From contig JAJEKV010000092.1 in NCBI GenBank assembly GCA_021234155.1, positions 3,358,561 through 3,422,560 on the forward strand: a DNA stretch of 64,000 nt, in the 5' to 3' direction. Source of the DNA: Isoetes taiwanensis (Eukaryota > Streptophyta > Lycopodiopsida > Isoetales > Isoetaceae). Shown one piece after another: positions 1-12,498 of this stretch; position 1 is the first letter of the stretch; each line of letters begins with the position of its first letter. The notes beneath the pieces are model-generated. The model was not told the DNA's origin, searched no databases, and was given only the letters and a program-made list of their open reading frames with translations. Both the position numbers and the translations under genes were made by a program.

Positions 1-1580
1 GCCCAGTTGGTTAAGGGCATGTCGGTTAGGAACGTTACACTTAACGAAGAAGATAGTCGGATTCCAAACAATCCGGAGCGCCCATGTGGCTTGGTTCTTC
101 TTAAATACTATTATCGATTCGGCTTCCCCTACCACGAGTTGATGCCAGGAGTTGCAGGACATGATCCAAGATTCAACAATTCTCAGCTCGTTTCAAGGTA
201 ACCTAATAAAATTTTGCCTCCATAAAAGATGTTCGAATTTTTGAATCTGCCTCCTCATGCTTTCAAATTTTCAGTTTGTTTGTAATTTGAATTTGAATTT
301 GCCTCCTCATGCTTTCAAATCTTCGAGTCTACTTGTAATTCAAAATTTTCCACAAATTACTGGTATAAAAGAAACTGATGGATCAGAAGAGCAAGATGTT
401 TGACCCTCTGCTGCCACTATGGTTCAGATTAGAATTACACTTCCCTCACAAGAATATGCAAAATCAAGCTCTTCTATAGCTGGGCAGCAAGAAAGGAGGC
501 TTAATTTAGAGGTTTTACGTAAGAATGGAGCTAAATTCTATGATTTTGGAGTCCAGGAAATCCATTAACAGGAAAACATCCGGATTTTAATTGTATAACA
601 GGGCTTGTCAGATTTGTATGTGAAGGAAGATCAGGCTTACCTGGCTATTGCAAGAGTATGGCATATTATAGTATGCAATTAATCACTCATGTTAACAATC
701 TATCATATTCTTTACATCAAAATGAAATTGGCTATTGTGATTTGAAGAAACAAAAAGCAATTTCTGGATTGAAAAAAAGAGTCTTGCAATTGGAAGAAGA
801 TATTGAAATGATGGAGAATATTGTTAAGCAAGCCGAGATGGGAAAAAAATTAGCAACAAATGATGCTAAGAAAAATAAAGCACAACCATGCATATTGCTA
901 AAGAGGTTGGAGAGATTGAAGAAGGCTACTTTTGGCTTTAGAGAGAGGAGAAGGAAACTAAAGCCAATTAACGAGTTAAAATTTAAATGTGGGGCTGCTC
1001 AAAGAGAGTTTTTGCCATCAAGCAAGTTTTAAAAACAACGAAGAGCAGTGAGGATGCAAGAGACAATGTTGGAAAACTAGTAAGAAGCATTGCTACAAAG
1101 GAGGAGATTTTAGTGATGCTAAATGCACTAGAAAACAGTGACTTGAGGAAATCCGTTAGTGACATGATTAGCAGTGATGTGTGCTCTAAAATAAACGTTA
1201 ATAAAGTACAAAGTATTTGTGACTCTGCTGGAATAGTACTACGGCTTATAGATTGCTATGCAGACCATTTTATGATACATTATAAAGTGATTGTTCCTAG
1301 ACCACATTATGTGAACAAAATAAGATCGAGAGGGAATGCTATGGTCAAAGAGATTTTAGGGGAATGCACTCTACACATTGTAGCCCAACGAGCTCAAGCA
1401 ATCTGCCAGGATCTCATAAAGCTATATGTACCACTAGTTCTAAAAAAGGTAAAAAGATTGCTACTTCTCATATTATAGGTCTTAATCAGAAAAATAATCT
1501 ATGGTTTGACCTTGAAAATGTGTTGAAGTTTATGGTTGTTTTCTACAATCTGCATGAGGCAGAAATTGATGGGCCTTGAT
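1..1580 (+). pseudogene. Broken coding sequence, coiled-coil protein, not recognised
   Basis: Three reading-frame pieces lie in one direction. The first (7-201) is open from the window edge and ends at a possible splice donor near 199. The second (about 600-1,032) contains a lysine/glutamate-rich stretch, residues about 45-110, that looks like a coiled coil. The third (about 1,020-1,478, then 1,364-1,579) carries on the same protein after frame changes near 1,020 and 1,370. The long stretch without introns plus frameshifts suggests a decayed or retro-copied gene. Phrases such as 'GLPGYCKSMAYYSMQL' and 'VNKIRSRGNAMVKEIL' look conserved, but I cannot name the family. An SMC-hinge or GMI1/DMS3-like chromatin protein is only a weak guess. 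Confidence 0.4.
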
Positions 1581-2446
1581 GAAATGTAGCTTACACACAA
1601 AGTCAAAATTGATGGTAGGCAAAGAGAGCAGGGTTGTGCGAATCCCTAAAAGAGAAGGCGAAATAGGACGAGAAGAAATTTGTTTTTCAATAATTATGAC
1701 TTCTTGAGATGTTATGTAACAACTACACTGACATGCGGATGGTTGAAGTTTGGAGGGGAGCATTTTTCACAATTGCACAAGCAGTATGAAGGAGGAGAAA
1801 GATGAATGGATCTCTTGGGTATGTGTGTGAGTGTGTGTATTTTTGAATGTTATACAATGTGATGGGGTGTGGGTGTGTTTTTTTTTTTTGGATTGTATAT
1901 AATGAAAGGCCCAGGTGAAGGTGTGCATGCAAGCATGCAACGTACATGCATAGGCAAAGAGAGTTATTGGTTACGTCCAAAACTGATGGCTATGGCGAGA
2001 CCGCTGCAGCTAATGTACTGGAACTCCAGTTCCCACTTAAACAGAAACTAGCCCTCCCACTAGAAGCTCCACTAAAAACCCTTGATAATCCATCTCATTT
2101 TCCCTTGCTTTCCATCCCAAATCTTCTGTCTCTTCTGTTCTACTCGCCGTTTTCTAGATTCGACTCTGCCACATCTCTGCCATAACCCTAACCCTTTTCC
2201 GACCTTATTTCTGCCATATTTTTTCTCGATCTCCGTATTCTTTCTGTTCCTGGTCACGTTTATGATCTGCCCAATTCATGATTTAACCCGGCAGAGGCAG
2301 TTACCCGCCGGATTTATGCCCTAGTGCCCATCTCCATCACTATTTAATTCGGTTCAAATCCTTGTCCCTTTCTTCCTGAACTACGGCTCTCTCTGAGCTT
2401 TGTGCTGGCATGTGCTCTATTGAAGCATCTAATAACTGCTTGCATT
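1581..2446. other. Intergenic / probable promoter and leader of the zinc-finger gene
   Basis: No convincing coding sequence is seen. There is a GT-rich stretch near 1,825-1,845 and a T-run at 1,879-1,889. A pyrimidine-rich tract (about 2,090-2,260) could be part of a 5' leader of the downstream gene. No clear TATA box was identified. Confidence 0.4.
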
Positions 2447-4540
2447 ATGTCTCTGGCTGGATTAAGCAGGTGTTTTTAGCCCTAAAAATTTTAAACGAAT
2501 TGGCAGCTTCAGCCCGCATTCAATGCTACAGGTCAAGGCGATAAGGAGATGGCTTCCTGTGCTAGTTTCGTACTATAGGGTCCTGATCAAGTGGAGGAAA
2601 ATCATACGGTTATCTTTTCAAAAGAGCAGAGATATGTCGGAATCTAGTAATTTGATGTTTATGCTTCAATTTGTCCTGGGAAAAGTTGTGGAATAGCTGG
2701 ATTAATTGATCGAGATGTAGGATTTGGCCTCATTGTTCAGCATGCAACAGACTATAGTTCACGAGGTCCAGAATATAGCCGAGAGGTAATTCTTTGCTTC
2801 CACATTCGGGTGTTTTATATTGGATATGATCCTGATTCAATCGCGTGTTGCAGCCATAAATCAGGGGCGCTAGATCTAAATCTTTGCCCGCTTCAATCTG
2901 CAGAAGTCTTGAAACGTGTGGAAAAGGCCATTGGATCAAACACCACCAATGGGAACACAGGTTTAAAGGGAAGAAAAATGATCAACCCTTCTTTTGAGAC
3001 CAATGGGTATTATCAAAATGCAGATCTAGACGGATTCAACATCTGGCAAGTGGATTGAGGACGTTTTAATCCATAATTCGATGCAGTATCTGATTTTTAG
3101 AATGAGGGATGATTTGGGTTTTGTTTGAACAGGAGAAAAGATGAGAGGTTGATAGAAGCGAAGAGACTTCAAGCTCAAAGGAACTCCATAGCCATTTCTG
3201 GCATTGAAACAGGTAAGAGACAACTTAGTAGATGCTGTTTAATAATGTTAGGCAAGAGGATTGAAATGTTTATTATATTACTGCTGCAAAGAGGCGCGGA
3301 TTTCTATCAAGACATGTAGCAAGGGTGACCTCAGCAAACTGGAGAATTATTCTCAACCATTCAACAGGCATAAAACTCTGTCTGGTCCAACTGAAAATGA
3401 AGATAGTATGGCTCCTGAAGCATCTAACAGCAGCACTGCAGGCAGCGAAAAATCTGGTCTATCACTAAAACCTTTGCGATTTCCTACTTAGATCCTTCAC
3501 ATTTGCTTTGTCGAAAACTGTAAGTGTGGATTTGCTTGGTGTTTGAAAGGTTTAAGTTCCACAGGTGAAAGACGCAAAAGGAAATCTGATTCAAGCGATG
3601 AAGAAGCTTCACTCAAGCCTTATGAGTGCAGATTTTGTCCCATGAAATTTGCAAAGTCCCAGGCTCTTGGAGGACATATGAATCGGCATCGCCAAGGTGC
3701 TTGTCATAGCTTTATTTTGCTGTATTTTTTCTTCTTGTCATTTCACATAAGACTTGAACCATATGATATGCATGTATGTGGAGTATTGTGTACAGAAAGA
3801 GAGAGAGAACAGCTTTTACATGCAAGGCAGCTGGTAATGCAGCAGGGATATTCCTCACTCATGTATATATATTCATTGCTCTTTTAATCCTTGCACATGT
3901 TTCAGCATGTTTTTTGTGCTTGTGACCTCATATGTCTGACATGATCCAACTTGTTTTCAGGTTGCCAGGGATTCTTCAGCAGCAATCACCATATTCTGGC
4001 TCGCCTTTACATGGCAGCTCTCTTTTGAATCAGCAAAGCATTTCAATCTCAAACGGAATGGCCACTCTAGGCTGGAACATGTGTCCCATTTTGCCTTCTG
4101 CGAATACTTCAATTGCTGTAGTACCAGACAACGTCTTTGCATCTCATTCCTCTTCCTATTTCAACTCTGGCTGTGCCACTCAGCCTACAACCAGAAGTTT
4201 TTTGGATCAACACGAGGCGCCAAAGGGTCCGAATTGGCGTCCGAATTCCCGCAGCATGATAGATTTCTCTGAATTGAAGGGAAATTTATTTACATCTAAT
4301 AACTCAACGTCACTGCAAATTGGAGGCCAAACAGCAAGTCCTAGTTATGCTGCAGAAAGGCAGTCAATTGATTTGGAAGGTTTCAACCTTGCGCTTGGAA
4401 ATGAACAGACTAGAAGGCCACAACCTGCTTCTTTGGGTTCATACCTGTCTCTGGCTAACCTTCCCAGTGATGAATCAAAAGCTTCACCTTCTGAGCCTAC
4501 TTTCATCACTTACTTCCAAGAGCCAGGATCTGGCTCATGA
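2447..4540 (+). CDS. JAGGED/STAMENLESS-like single C2H2 zinc-finger transcription factor
   Basis: A multi-exon gene for a nuclear regulator with one plant-type C2H2 finger. The finger (3,622-3,697) has C-x2-C-x12-H-x3-H spacing and the plant signature QALGGH. The finger exon ends 'HRQ' at a GT donor. The next exon, from about 3,796, reads 'ERERE..LHARQLV', which matches the sequence following the finger in JAGGED-type proteins. Upstream, about 2,854-3,056, lies an EAR-type repression motif 'LDLNLCPL'. The last exon (3,961-4,540) is serine/glutamine-rich and contains a second, weak EAR-like 'FNLALG'. In flowering plants this family promotes lateral-organ growth. The start at 2,447 (a 23-base first exon) and the two middle exons (about 3,132-3,211 and 3,320-3,490) are uncertain because I could not phase every junction. 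The zinc finger and the final two junctions are secure. Confidence 0.72.
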
Positions 4541-6405
4541 ATCATAAATGGTGTGAAAAGTTCAGACAGAGTTCTGTCAACCATCTAAGAAGTGCCCATT
4601 TGTAATTAAAATCTGTGACTGTGTATTATATAGAATCTAGCAGCCATTTGTTTGGAAACATAAGTCGACTCAAGAAAATTGTAGCCCGTATTCCCAAGGA
4701 GTTTCCTTGCAAACTAATGGGCAAGAATTTAATATCCAAAAGATACGGTATTGTTGCAGTGGAAGGTTGAGTGAGGATGTTTTACAGGCTTCACAATTAT
4801 AATGTTAGTACGAAAATGTCTGGACTATTCGTTTTGGCCATGTCTGGACTTTTTGTTTTGGCCTTCACCATCAACTAGAAGAAACATTTAACAGGATCTA
4901 GTACATTTCATACTGGCGAAGTGATGAAATGTTCATTAAAACCAGCAGAAAGAGACTCGTGTTAGTTTGATCCATCTATGTGCAACTACTGGTCAAGGGC
5001 CATTAAATACATATTTCCAAGAACTGGGTGTCTTGTTCTAGTCCCCTGTCTACTCTTTAGCAGGCCAAAAAATTCATAGCCACACTCTGAGCAGATGCAA
5101 GGTGCCAAATGGGGATCAAAAAGGCTTTTGAAGCAAGAGACAGAGAAAAGGAAAACTATGAAGCAGAAAAGAACTGAATTTATGTATGGAGATAAGAAGT
5201 GGGTACTTGGTGTCTAAAAGAGTCACATGGGCAACGTTTATTCAACTTTTAAGATACAGAGAATGTTATGAAGAGCAGTACATTCGTTCCGTTAAGGCCA
5301 TCAGACAAAAAGTGGAGTAAGTATGTATTGAGCTCGGTACCCAAGATACAAAGTGGATGAATGATGCAGACTCAAGTTTGTGGTCCACGCCCTGCTGCTG
5401 TAGCAGTGGGACCTCTTTCATCATCTGGTAAGGTGATGAATTTATTGCACACAGGACCATTTTTACGCTAACTTCGATATGGGTCCTTTTCATAGGAAGC
5501 TGCTCTTGCGGTCCGACTGCTGGTTCTGCTGCTAACGCCTTTGACCCCCATCCTTCTGATCATCACACGTGATCCCTAGCTTCTTCTATATTTTATCTTT
5601 TTGCTTCTGTCTGTAAGTAATTAAGCCTGTAAGTTTGTTCCTGTTCCAATTTGAGTACTTACCTTTGTATCTCTTTTACTTATAAGTACCTTTCTGCTCG
5701 GTTTGTTTTTTATTCCTCTCCATACAGTCCTTTAATTTTTTTTATCTTCATATCAAACAGTGCTTTCGCTTTTTGCATGAGCCCTGCTTTGTTTCTGTGC
5801 AGAGTTCAGAGTCAGAACGTAAGTTTTTGGATGTTTCAGAAGAGCCCATGTCTCTGTTTCTCCAGAAGGTCGCTTGTACATTCCATTTCTGTTGTGCTGC
5901 CGCCCTCTTGGTCCTATCCTGTGTTTCCATGCTGCAGCGTTACAGGCGAGTTAATTCCTCCTTTAGCACTTTTGATTTATAGCTGCATGTTCATTTAGAT
6001 CTTTCTCTGTGATTTGGTGCGTGCTTCTTTATAATTTGTGCTGTGGTTTACTGCTACATATCCTGCATGCTCCTTTTGCACTGTTAGAATTTACTGCTCT
6101 TTCTAGTCTAACTCCACTACAGTAAGGGCTCCAGATTCTATGCACAACCAGCATGTTAGAATGTGAAGTACTTGGGATTCTCAACTTTGCCCAATTGATT
6201 GGCCTGCATTATTTGTTGGACCAGCATAAATCATGACAAGATTTGTCCATTCTTGGGGCTGGAAAGTATTGTACATTGAAGGCCAAATAATGCTTTTTTC
6301 TACACGGCACTATCAATCATGTCTAGTATTTTACAACCTCCAACATCTTATATTCCTTCTCAGCTACCCTATCTTCTCCCTTGGGATTTTCCTCCTCCAG
6401 CAAGG
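4541..6405. other. Intergenic sequence, nothing coding recognised
   Basis: This holds the 3' region of the zinc-finger gene followed by T-rich sequence. Short open frames exist but show no domain, codon bias or splice logic I can support. Confidence 0.4.
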
Positions 6406-6762
6406 AAAGGATCTTGTATGCTAATGGTGCAAGTCAAGTACCTCCTCGATAATAGCCTAGCGTTTTTTTACGAGCCTAAGCCTTCTTACCTTTTTTACTT
6501 GTAGATCTATTCTTCATCTTGGTGAAGGCCAGAACAAAACTAGTTTTCTTAAGTTCGATAACAATGCAAATATTCGTCCCCTTCCCTTTTTAGTGCCCCC
6601 CCTTCTTTTTAATTCTCATCCACTTACATGTGGTTCTAGGCACATGCCACAACACATGGTATTAAGGCACGGCGTGGGCTCTCGTTTCTTTCCCGTTTTA
6701 CGTGGCATTCAATCACTTCTACCCAGCATGGTGTTCAATGATCATTCTAGATCCAGAACTAG
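6406..6762 (+). repeat. Direct repeat copy A (about 360 bp)
   Basis: This segment, from 'AAGGATCTTGTATGC' to 'GATCCAGAACTAG', recurs at 9,602-9,963 with only scattered differences. The two copies lie 3.2 kb apart in the same orientation. I see no TG...CA ends or obvious target duplication, so they may be two copies of one dispersed repeat or decayed LTRs. Confidence 0.75.
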
Positions 6763-6894
6763 AACCACGAATAAATGACTTTTGCATTTTAAAATTAAAT
6801 AAGAAAGATGACCATGTATCAATAGTCCCTCCCTCTACTGTGCATCGACATCAGAATGCATGGCAAATCGTCATTCGTATACAGCAGAACATTA

Positions 6895-7020
6895 GAGGCT
6901 AAACTTGCATATGTTGTTGTGTAGAGGATACTTAGTGCACAAGGTGTTCCTTAAAAAGAGGCTAAACTTGCATATGTTGTTGTGTAGAGGATACTTAGTG
7001 CACAAGGTGTTCCTTAAAAA
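6895..7020 (+). repeat. Tandem duplication, 2 x 63 bp
   Basis: The unit starting 'GAGGCTAAACTTGCATATG' and ending 'TTCCTTAAAAA' is present twice head to tail with no visible difference, so the duplication looks recent. Confidence 0.9.
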
Positions 7021-7564
7021 GTATCATTTAGGAAATCATAAAGGTACCAAAAAAAAGTAGTCAGCGCTGGATACTAGGTACTTGTGTAATATCTCAATAA
7101 AAATGAGTTCTAAAATTGATATATTTATTTTGGCCTCTATTTTGGCCTTTTCCTTACTTTGACTATTAACATGCACTTTGACTTTTATTTTTAGTTTTTG
7201 AATTAGTTTTGCTATGAAAAGAAAAAGGAGAAAGTACTTAGTTCAGAAGTGCCTAGTGTAGCTGCTTTGGCATGTTTCAAAATGGTACACCTTAATATGT
7301 TTTCAACCATAAACATTGGGAGTGAACTATGAATATCTTGTAGGTAATCATTGATCTTGGATGTATATCATTCCTATTAACTAATTTTGGTTTGTCAGTT
7401 GAATCTATAAGCTCTCTTTTTATTCCTCCAATAGCGCCTTGCTTGTGTTGTAATGTAAAGACCACAGAATGAATAGAATAGACGTTTGTAATTCATCTCT
7501 GAGACAAAATACTCTAAATAAAGATTCTTTGGGGGGGAACAAAACCTCATAAACCTCTACCTTT
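7021..7564. other. AT-rich intergenic sequence
   Basis: No gene or repeat structure could be supported here. Confidence 0.4.
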
Positions 7565-7818
7565 GTGGGTATTTGGTTAGTGATGTATGTTTAGTGCATA
7601 ATATTGATTATTATACCTATAATACGCTTTCCTTTTCTTTAGGTCACGGGTTCAACGCCTCGTTGTGAAAGTGGCCATGCAATGTAAAGTTGGTGGGGGA
7701 AGGACCCACTTCAAAGAATGTAAAGTTTGGTTAGTGACCCATCCGGGTGTGTTTAAAGTGTCACATGTCCGATGGGATTATTATAAAATCCTCTTCTTCT
7801 TCTTCTTCTTCTTCTTCT
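7565..7818 (+). mobile_element. SINE-like element with (CTT)n tail
   Basis: A pol III B-box-like string 'GGGTTCAACGCCTC' lies near 7,650. It is followed by a body containing 'GTGGGGGAAGGACCCAC', and the element ends in a CTT microsatellite (7,791-7,818). B box, short length and simple-repeat tail together fit a tRNA-derived SINE. The 5' boundary is approximate and I did not define target duplications. Confidence 0.5.
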
Positions 7819-8924
7819 AATTTACAAAGATAAAAGAAATGCATTGAGAGTAAAGTAGTGAAATTTTGTTACTTCGGCAAATATAGGACTACAAATTCTC
7901 TCTAGTTGCCAATTAGCTATTTGTGTTACCGTTGTTTCAATTGAAGAATTTGACAAGGAGCTTGATTGATAGCAAAGCAAATCTCAAATGCATCCTCCAA
8001 ATTCTTTAGTATAGGGGAAGGTAAAAATTTGAAATTTGTATAACTGCCATAATGAGGCAATTCTCAAGATTTTTCAAAATATTCTACACAATGTGTGTGT
8101 TGTCTTGAAGCTTTGCTTGAAGTACAAAGCTTTGCTTGAAGTAATGATTAGCTTGCTCTTTATATGAACCTTAATAGGCGAGTTGCATCGAGTTAATCGT
8201 GACTGTCAATTTATCTTGAGTCTCCAGTTATTCAGTGTGCATCCAATGAATATTGTCTTTATTGTAGGCATTTTGGTTCCATATGCATTTAATAAACAAA
8301 ATGTAATTAAGTCTGTACATTAACTTCTTCTACATTAACCTAACTTAATTATGAGTGAGAAACAGTGAGAAAATTTAGTAACTAATGAGGCCAACTAGTT
8401 GATCAAGTGTTCTATACTTTGATAGATTGAATAAAAATCTTTAAAATAGCATGTGGATTCAAGAATTGACTGACTAGTTAACTAATACTTGACTAGAATA
8501 TCCTAGAATAGAAAGAGTTGACTACAAGTCTATTAATTGGCTAGAGAGTGTCTAAGTTAACCAAAACTCAACTCATTAACTAGAGAGTCAACCACTTGAC
8601 TATATTTTACTAGGTAGTCGAGGAATCTACAAAAATGGTAAATTGTCTAGCAATACCTCATGCACCATATCTCTTCACTATTCAACTTAATAGCGCTTCT
8701 TAATGGAAGGTAAGAAATGAACACATTTATCTCTAACCTAATAAAACCTCTTAACTACTAATGTGAAGAACAAACTCATTGTAAAAGTTAGGTTAAGTAA
8801 ACGAACAAACTATTTTTCGTTAAGGAATAACAACTGCTTAAGTTAATCTAACCTAACTGCGACTAAAGAAGCCACCCTAAATTTTATGTTTTGGTAGTGA
8901 TTTTACAAGGCATTGCACTCAGTA
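7819..8924. other. AT-rich intergenic sequence with recurrent 'TTGACTA' and 'AACTTAA' words
   Basis: No coding sequence is recognised. Between about 8,400 and 8,640 short words such as 'TTGACTAG' and 'GTTAACTA' recur many times, giving a loosely repetitive texture without a fixed period. Confidence 0.35.
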
Positions 8925-9090
8925 ACTTAACATGCTTTGAACACACTACTTCTAAAACAAATATGTCTCGAGTTCGAGGCCGCCCAAAATCGCATTCAAT
9001 GTAAGGTGGTTAGGGGGCAGGACCCAACAATTACACAACGAAGCAATGTTACAATGGTGTTAAAAAAATCTATTCTATTCTATTCCTCCT
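8925..9090 (+). mobile_element. SINE with B box and (ATTCT)n tail
   Basis: It contains the B-box-like 'GAGTTCGAGGCCGCCC' near 8,970, the body motif 'GGGGGCAGGACCCA', and the tail 'GTTAAAAAAATCTATTC' followed by ATTCT repeats. The same body and B box recur at 40,085-40,200 and, inverted, at 55,370-55,515, so this is a dispersed family. Confidence 0.65.
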
Positions 9091-9601
9091 CCTGACTTAC
9101 ACCGCATATGCATAAATACAAAAATATGGTTCCGTTCAAGATGTAAATGTGTCCCATATATCCATCAAGGATAAATCCCAACCCACAGCAGAAAGGTAAC
9201 CTTTACTTAGTTAAAATTATGATCAGATATAGAAAAGTACATGTACAAAGATTATTTCACAATAAGTAATTTTTCAGTTTAGTCAATTTCAAAGTTAAGC
9301 ATCCAATAAAGATAGAAATCAGATAGCAGTCATAAGAATGTATAAAGTTTTCCATTTAATTTTCAAGTAGTAATCAGTATAAAGTATAGAGTATAAAGTA
9401 TAAAGTCTAGAGTATTTACTTACAATCCTGTATAAAACACATTTTGTATACATATCTTATCTGTGTCACTATCAAAGTGCATCTTTGTTCCATCTTTCAC
9501 ATATCCAGTTACTCTATTTCCAAGTCAACGCATCTCCATCTCTTACATATTCAGTTATTTCCATCTCTTACATATCCAGGTATTTCCAGTTATTCTATTT
9601 A

Positions 9602-9963
9602 CAAGGATCTTGTATGCTAATGGTGCAAGTCAAGTACCTTCTCGATAATAGCCTAGCGTTTTTTTACGAGGCTAAGCCTTGTTACTTTTCTACTTGTAGC
9701 TCTATTCTTCATCTGGGTGAAGGCCAGACCAAAACTAGTTTTCTTAAGTTCAATAACTCAATGCAAATATTCCTCTCCTTCTCTTTTTAGTCCCCCGTGC
9801 CCTTTTTTAATTCTCATCCACTTACATGTGGTTCTAGGCACATGCCACAACAGATGGTACAAAGGCATGGCATGCGCTCTCGTTTCTTTCCCTTTTTACG
9901 TGGCATTCAATCACTTCTACCCAACATAATGGTGTTCAATGATCAGTCTAGATCCAGAACTAG
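9602..9963 (+). repeat. Direct repeat copy B (about 360 bp)
   Basis: Second copy of the segment at 6,406-6,762, with scattered substitutions and small indels. It ends abruptly at the PPR fragment. Confidence 0.75.
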
Positions 9964-9969
9964 TAGAGC

Positions 9970-10440
9970 GTCGGTGCAATGATTGGAGCGTACACCCAAC
10001 ATAGACAGTTTTATTCTGCTTTGAAGCTCTTCCAAAGGATGCAAGATGAGTGTAAGGTAGTGGAGAGTGTCACACTGTTGAGTATTTTGAAAGCATGCGG
10101 TTCGACTGGCGCCATCGAACAGGGTCGATTGATTCATGATCTTATCATAAAAATGGAACAAGAATGGAATATTGTTCTTGGAAATACTCTTGTTGACATG
10201 TATGCTAAATGTGGCAGCCTCTTTGAGGCACGACAATGTTTTGTTAATTTACATCATGCAGATGTTGTGTCTTGGGATGTGATGATTGCAGCGTATGCCC
10301 AATATGGGAATGGCTTGCCTGCCTTAGACCTGTTCTTAGAATGCAACATGAAGGTTTAGTGCCTGATAAAGTCACATTTTTAAGTGTTCTGAAGGCATGT
10401 ACTACCATAGGAGCAGCAGATCAGGGCAGAGCTTAGTTGC
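9970..10440 (+). pseudogene. PPR (pentatricopeptide repeat) protein fragment
   Basis: This encodes about three consecutive PPR units, with recognisable modules 'MIGAYTQHRQFYSALKLF', 'SILKACGSTGAIEQGRLIHD', 'NTLVDMYAKCGSLFEARQ' and 'SWDVMIAAYAQYGNG'. A frame change after about 10,359 is followed by 'FLSVLKACTTIGAADQGR', and then the similarity stops. PLS-type PPR proteins bind and edit organelle RNAs and normally run to 500-1,000 residues. There is no N-terminus, no E/DYW end and no organelle-targeting start here, so this is a remnant. Confidence 0.85.
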
Positions 10441-10596
10441 CAAGTTCAGGAGCATGCATTATGTGGAAAACCGCTCTTGAATAGAAATATGGCTACTTCA
10501 GACATGATTAAATACATGTCTTTCGTACTTGCTTGTTTCCTGAGTAAACGTTTAGCTAGATTTCTAAACTTTGCGTAACCATCATGTATTTTACAG

Positions 10597-12166
10597 AGCA
10601 TCCTTGTAGAGCCAACTAGTGGGAATACTGGAATCGGACTTGCATTTATTGCTGCTGCAAAAGGGTATAAACTTATCCTTACAATGCCTGCATCAATGAG
10701 TCTAGAGCGTCGCGTTCTGCTGAAGGCATTTGGAGCCGAGTTAGTGCTTACAGATCCAGCTAAGGGTATAAAAGGTGCTGTCAGAAAGCAGAGGAGATTT
10801 TGAATTCTACACCAAATGCGTACATGCTCCAACAATTTGAGAATCCAGCAAATCCCAAGGTATTTCTGACAAATATATTTTGATATTGTTATTGTCACAA
10901 TTCCAATTCTGGGGAACTTTGATAGGTTCACTTTGAGACCACTGGACCAGAGATTTGGGAGGACACTCGGGGGAAAGTTGACATCTTGATATGTGGAATT
11001 GGAACAGGTGGTACTGTCACTGGGTGTGGCAAGTATCTAAAAAGCAAAAATCCTAACGTTAAGGTATATTGGAATTGCAGGTGACATCATTGATTTTTAT
11101 GCATTGGACTTGCTAAGTAGCATCTTTGGCAGGTATATGGTGTGGAGCCAACTGAAAGTAATGTTATTTCGGGTGGCAAGCCATGTGGGTTATAAATGCG
11201 CCTTTTCTCTGTGATAATGATTGACATTTTCCTTTAAACTGAGTACTTTTCCACATTGGTTAGGTCCCCACAAGATTCAAGGAATTGGTGCAGGGTTCAT
11301 ACCTGGTATATTAGATCTTGGAGTCCTCGATGAAGTTCTACAGGTATTATATTCTCAATGCCTATTTCTCTTGCTTTTCTTCTGTTCTGTCTTTATAGTT
11401 GAAAGTAATAAAATAAAGTAGAGACGTTTCGGCTAAAGTGACAAGGAATACCCTTATGTTCGTTTTTTTAAATGGTAACCCTTGCTTTAGCCAAATCTAT
11501 AAGTATTCTGAACATTTACTTAGAAATTTTATAATCTGAATTAAAGGACATACACGTTCCATAAATATTAAGAAAAGCCCGTGCAAATCTTATGACAGTT
11601 GGCAGTTTATTTAAATTATTGTAAAGCACATTTGTCTTTTAAAAAAAGACAAATGCTTATATTCAAAAGAAATCTCCAAAACCCTAACTGCCAGCAGCTA
11701 TTTTATACCCTGACTTGGAATGCCTAATATTGGATTGATCATTTCGTGCCTTCTACTCGGGTTTAGGGTTTCCAATTGATGAGGCAATCGAGATGGCAAA
11801 GCAATTGGTATTGAAGGAAGGCCTATTTGGTATAAACTTTTTCAATGTTGAACAATGTTATTTGTATCTTGTATATGGACTATTAAATGCTTTTACGAGG
11901 TTGGCATTTCATCCGGTGTGTTGTGAGGATTTGCCATACAAGTGGCAAAGAGACCCGGAGAATGAAAACAAGCTCATTGTTGTATGTTATACTCTTCCTT
12001 TTGGTTGGATGCTAATAGCAAAAAATAAAGTGTAATTTCATTTATGCATATATAACTTAAAGATATTCCATGCGGGTTGTTCTTCCCAACTTTGAGAGCG
12101 TTACTGTCATCTATTTTATTCCAGTCAATTAGAGAAGAAGCTGAAAGGATGCAAGTAGTCGCATAA
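10597..12166 (+). pseudogene. Degenerate O-acetylserine(thiol)lyase (cysteine synthase) gene
   Basis: Exon-like blocks in the order of a plant cysteine synthase. They are '[17 protein letters not shown]' at about 10,606, '[15 protein letters not shown]' at about 10,995, 'YGVEPTESNVISGGKP' at about 11,134, '[15 protein letters not shown]' at about 11,264, 'DEAIEMAKQLVLKEGL' at about 11,780, 'VGISSG' at about 11,900, and a final 'SIREEAERMQVVA' ending at 12,166. Introns of the normal type separate them. Breaks include a one-base loss near 10,783, a stop after the SSG motif near 11,918 and an extra base near 11,953. The N-terminal exons with the PLP-binding lysine are absent and a PPR fragment lies upstream instead. 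The living enzyme makes cysteine from O-acetylserine and sulfide. This copy cannot. Confidence 0.88.
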
Positions 12167-12334
12167 AGCCTAATCAAATAATAGCACATAAATAAAATTG
12201 CATGAAGCCCCTAACATTTATAATATTGTCAATAGATTAATTATATCAGTGTATGAGCCTTTTTTATAGCTGTGTGTGTCGAGCACTTTCTCCCCGTTCC
12301 TTTGCTTTGTTTCCTTTTTTCCCTTTATAATAAT

Positions 12335-12415
12335 AAATAGAATAGAATAGATTTTTAGCGTCCACGGAGACCAATTGGCCTATGGAAGAATAAAGGCATT
12401 TATTGATGGGAAAAT
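12335..12415 (-). mobile_element. LINE/SINE 3'-tail fragment
   Basis: Read on the minus strand this is '...TTGGTCTCCGTGGACGC' followed by 'TAAAAATCTATTCTATTC'. The same end signature occurs at 56,200-56,310, at 57,815-57,935 and in altered form at 45,527-45,600, marking 3' ends of one retroelement family. Confidence 0.6.
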
Positions 12416-12498
12416 ATGTATGTGGAATACCATTTACATCCAAAGAGTCTAAGGGCGCATATATCCAGCTTCCCAGGATTAGAAAGACTAGGAAAGCC

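Noticed and set aside
7791-7818. CTT run as a CRISPR-like or regulatory array
   Set aside because: Plain trinucleotide microsatellite at the tail of a SINE.
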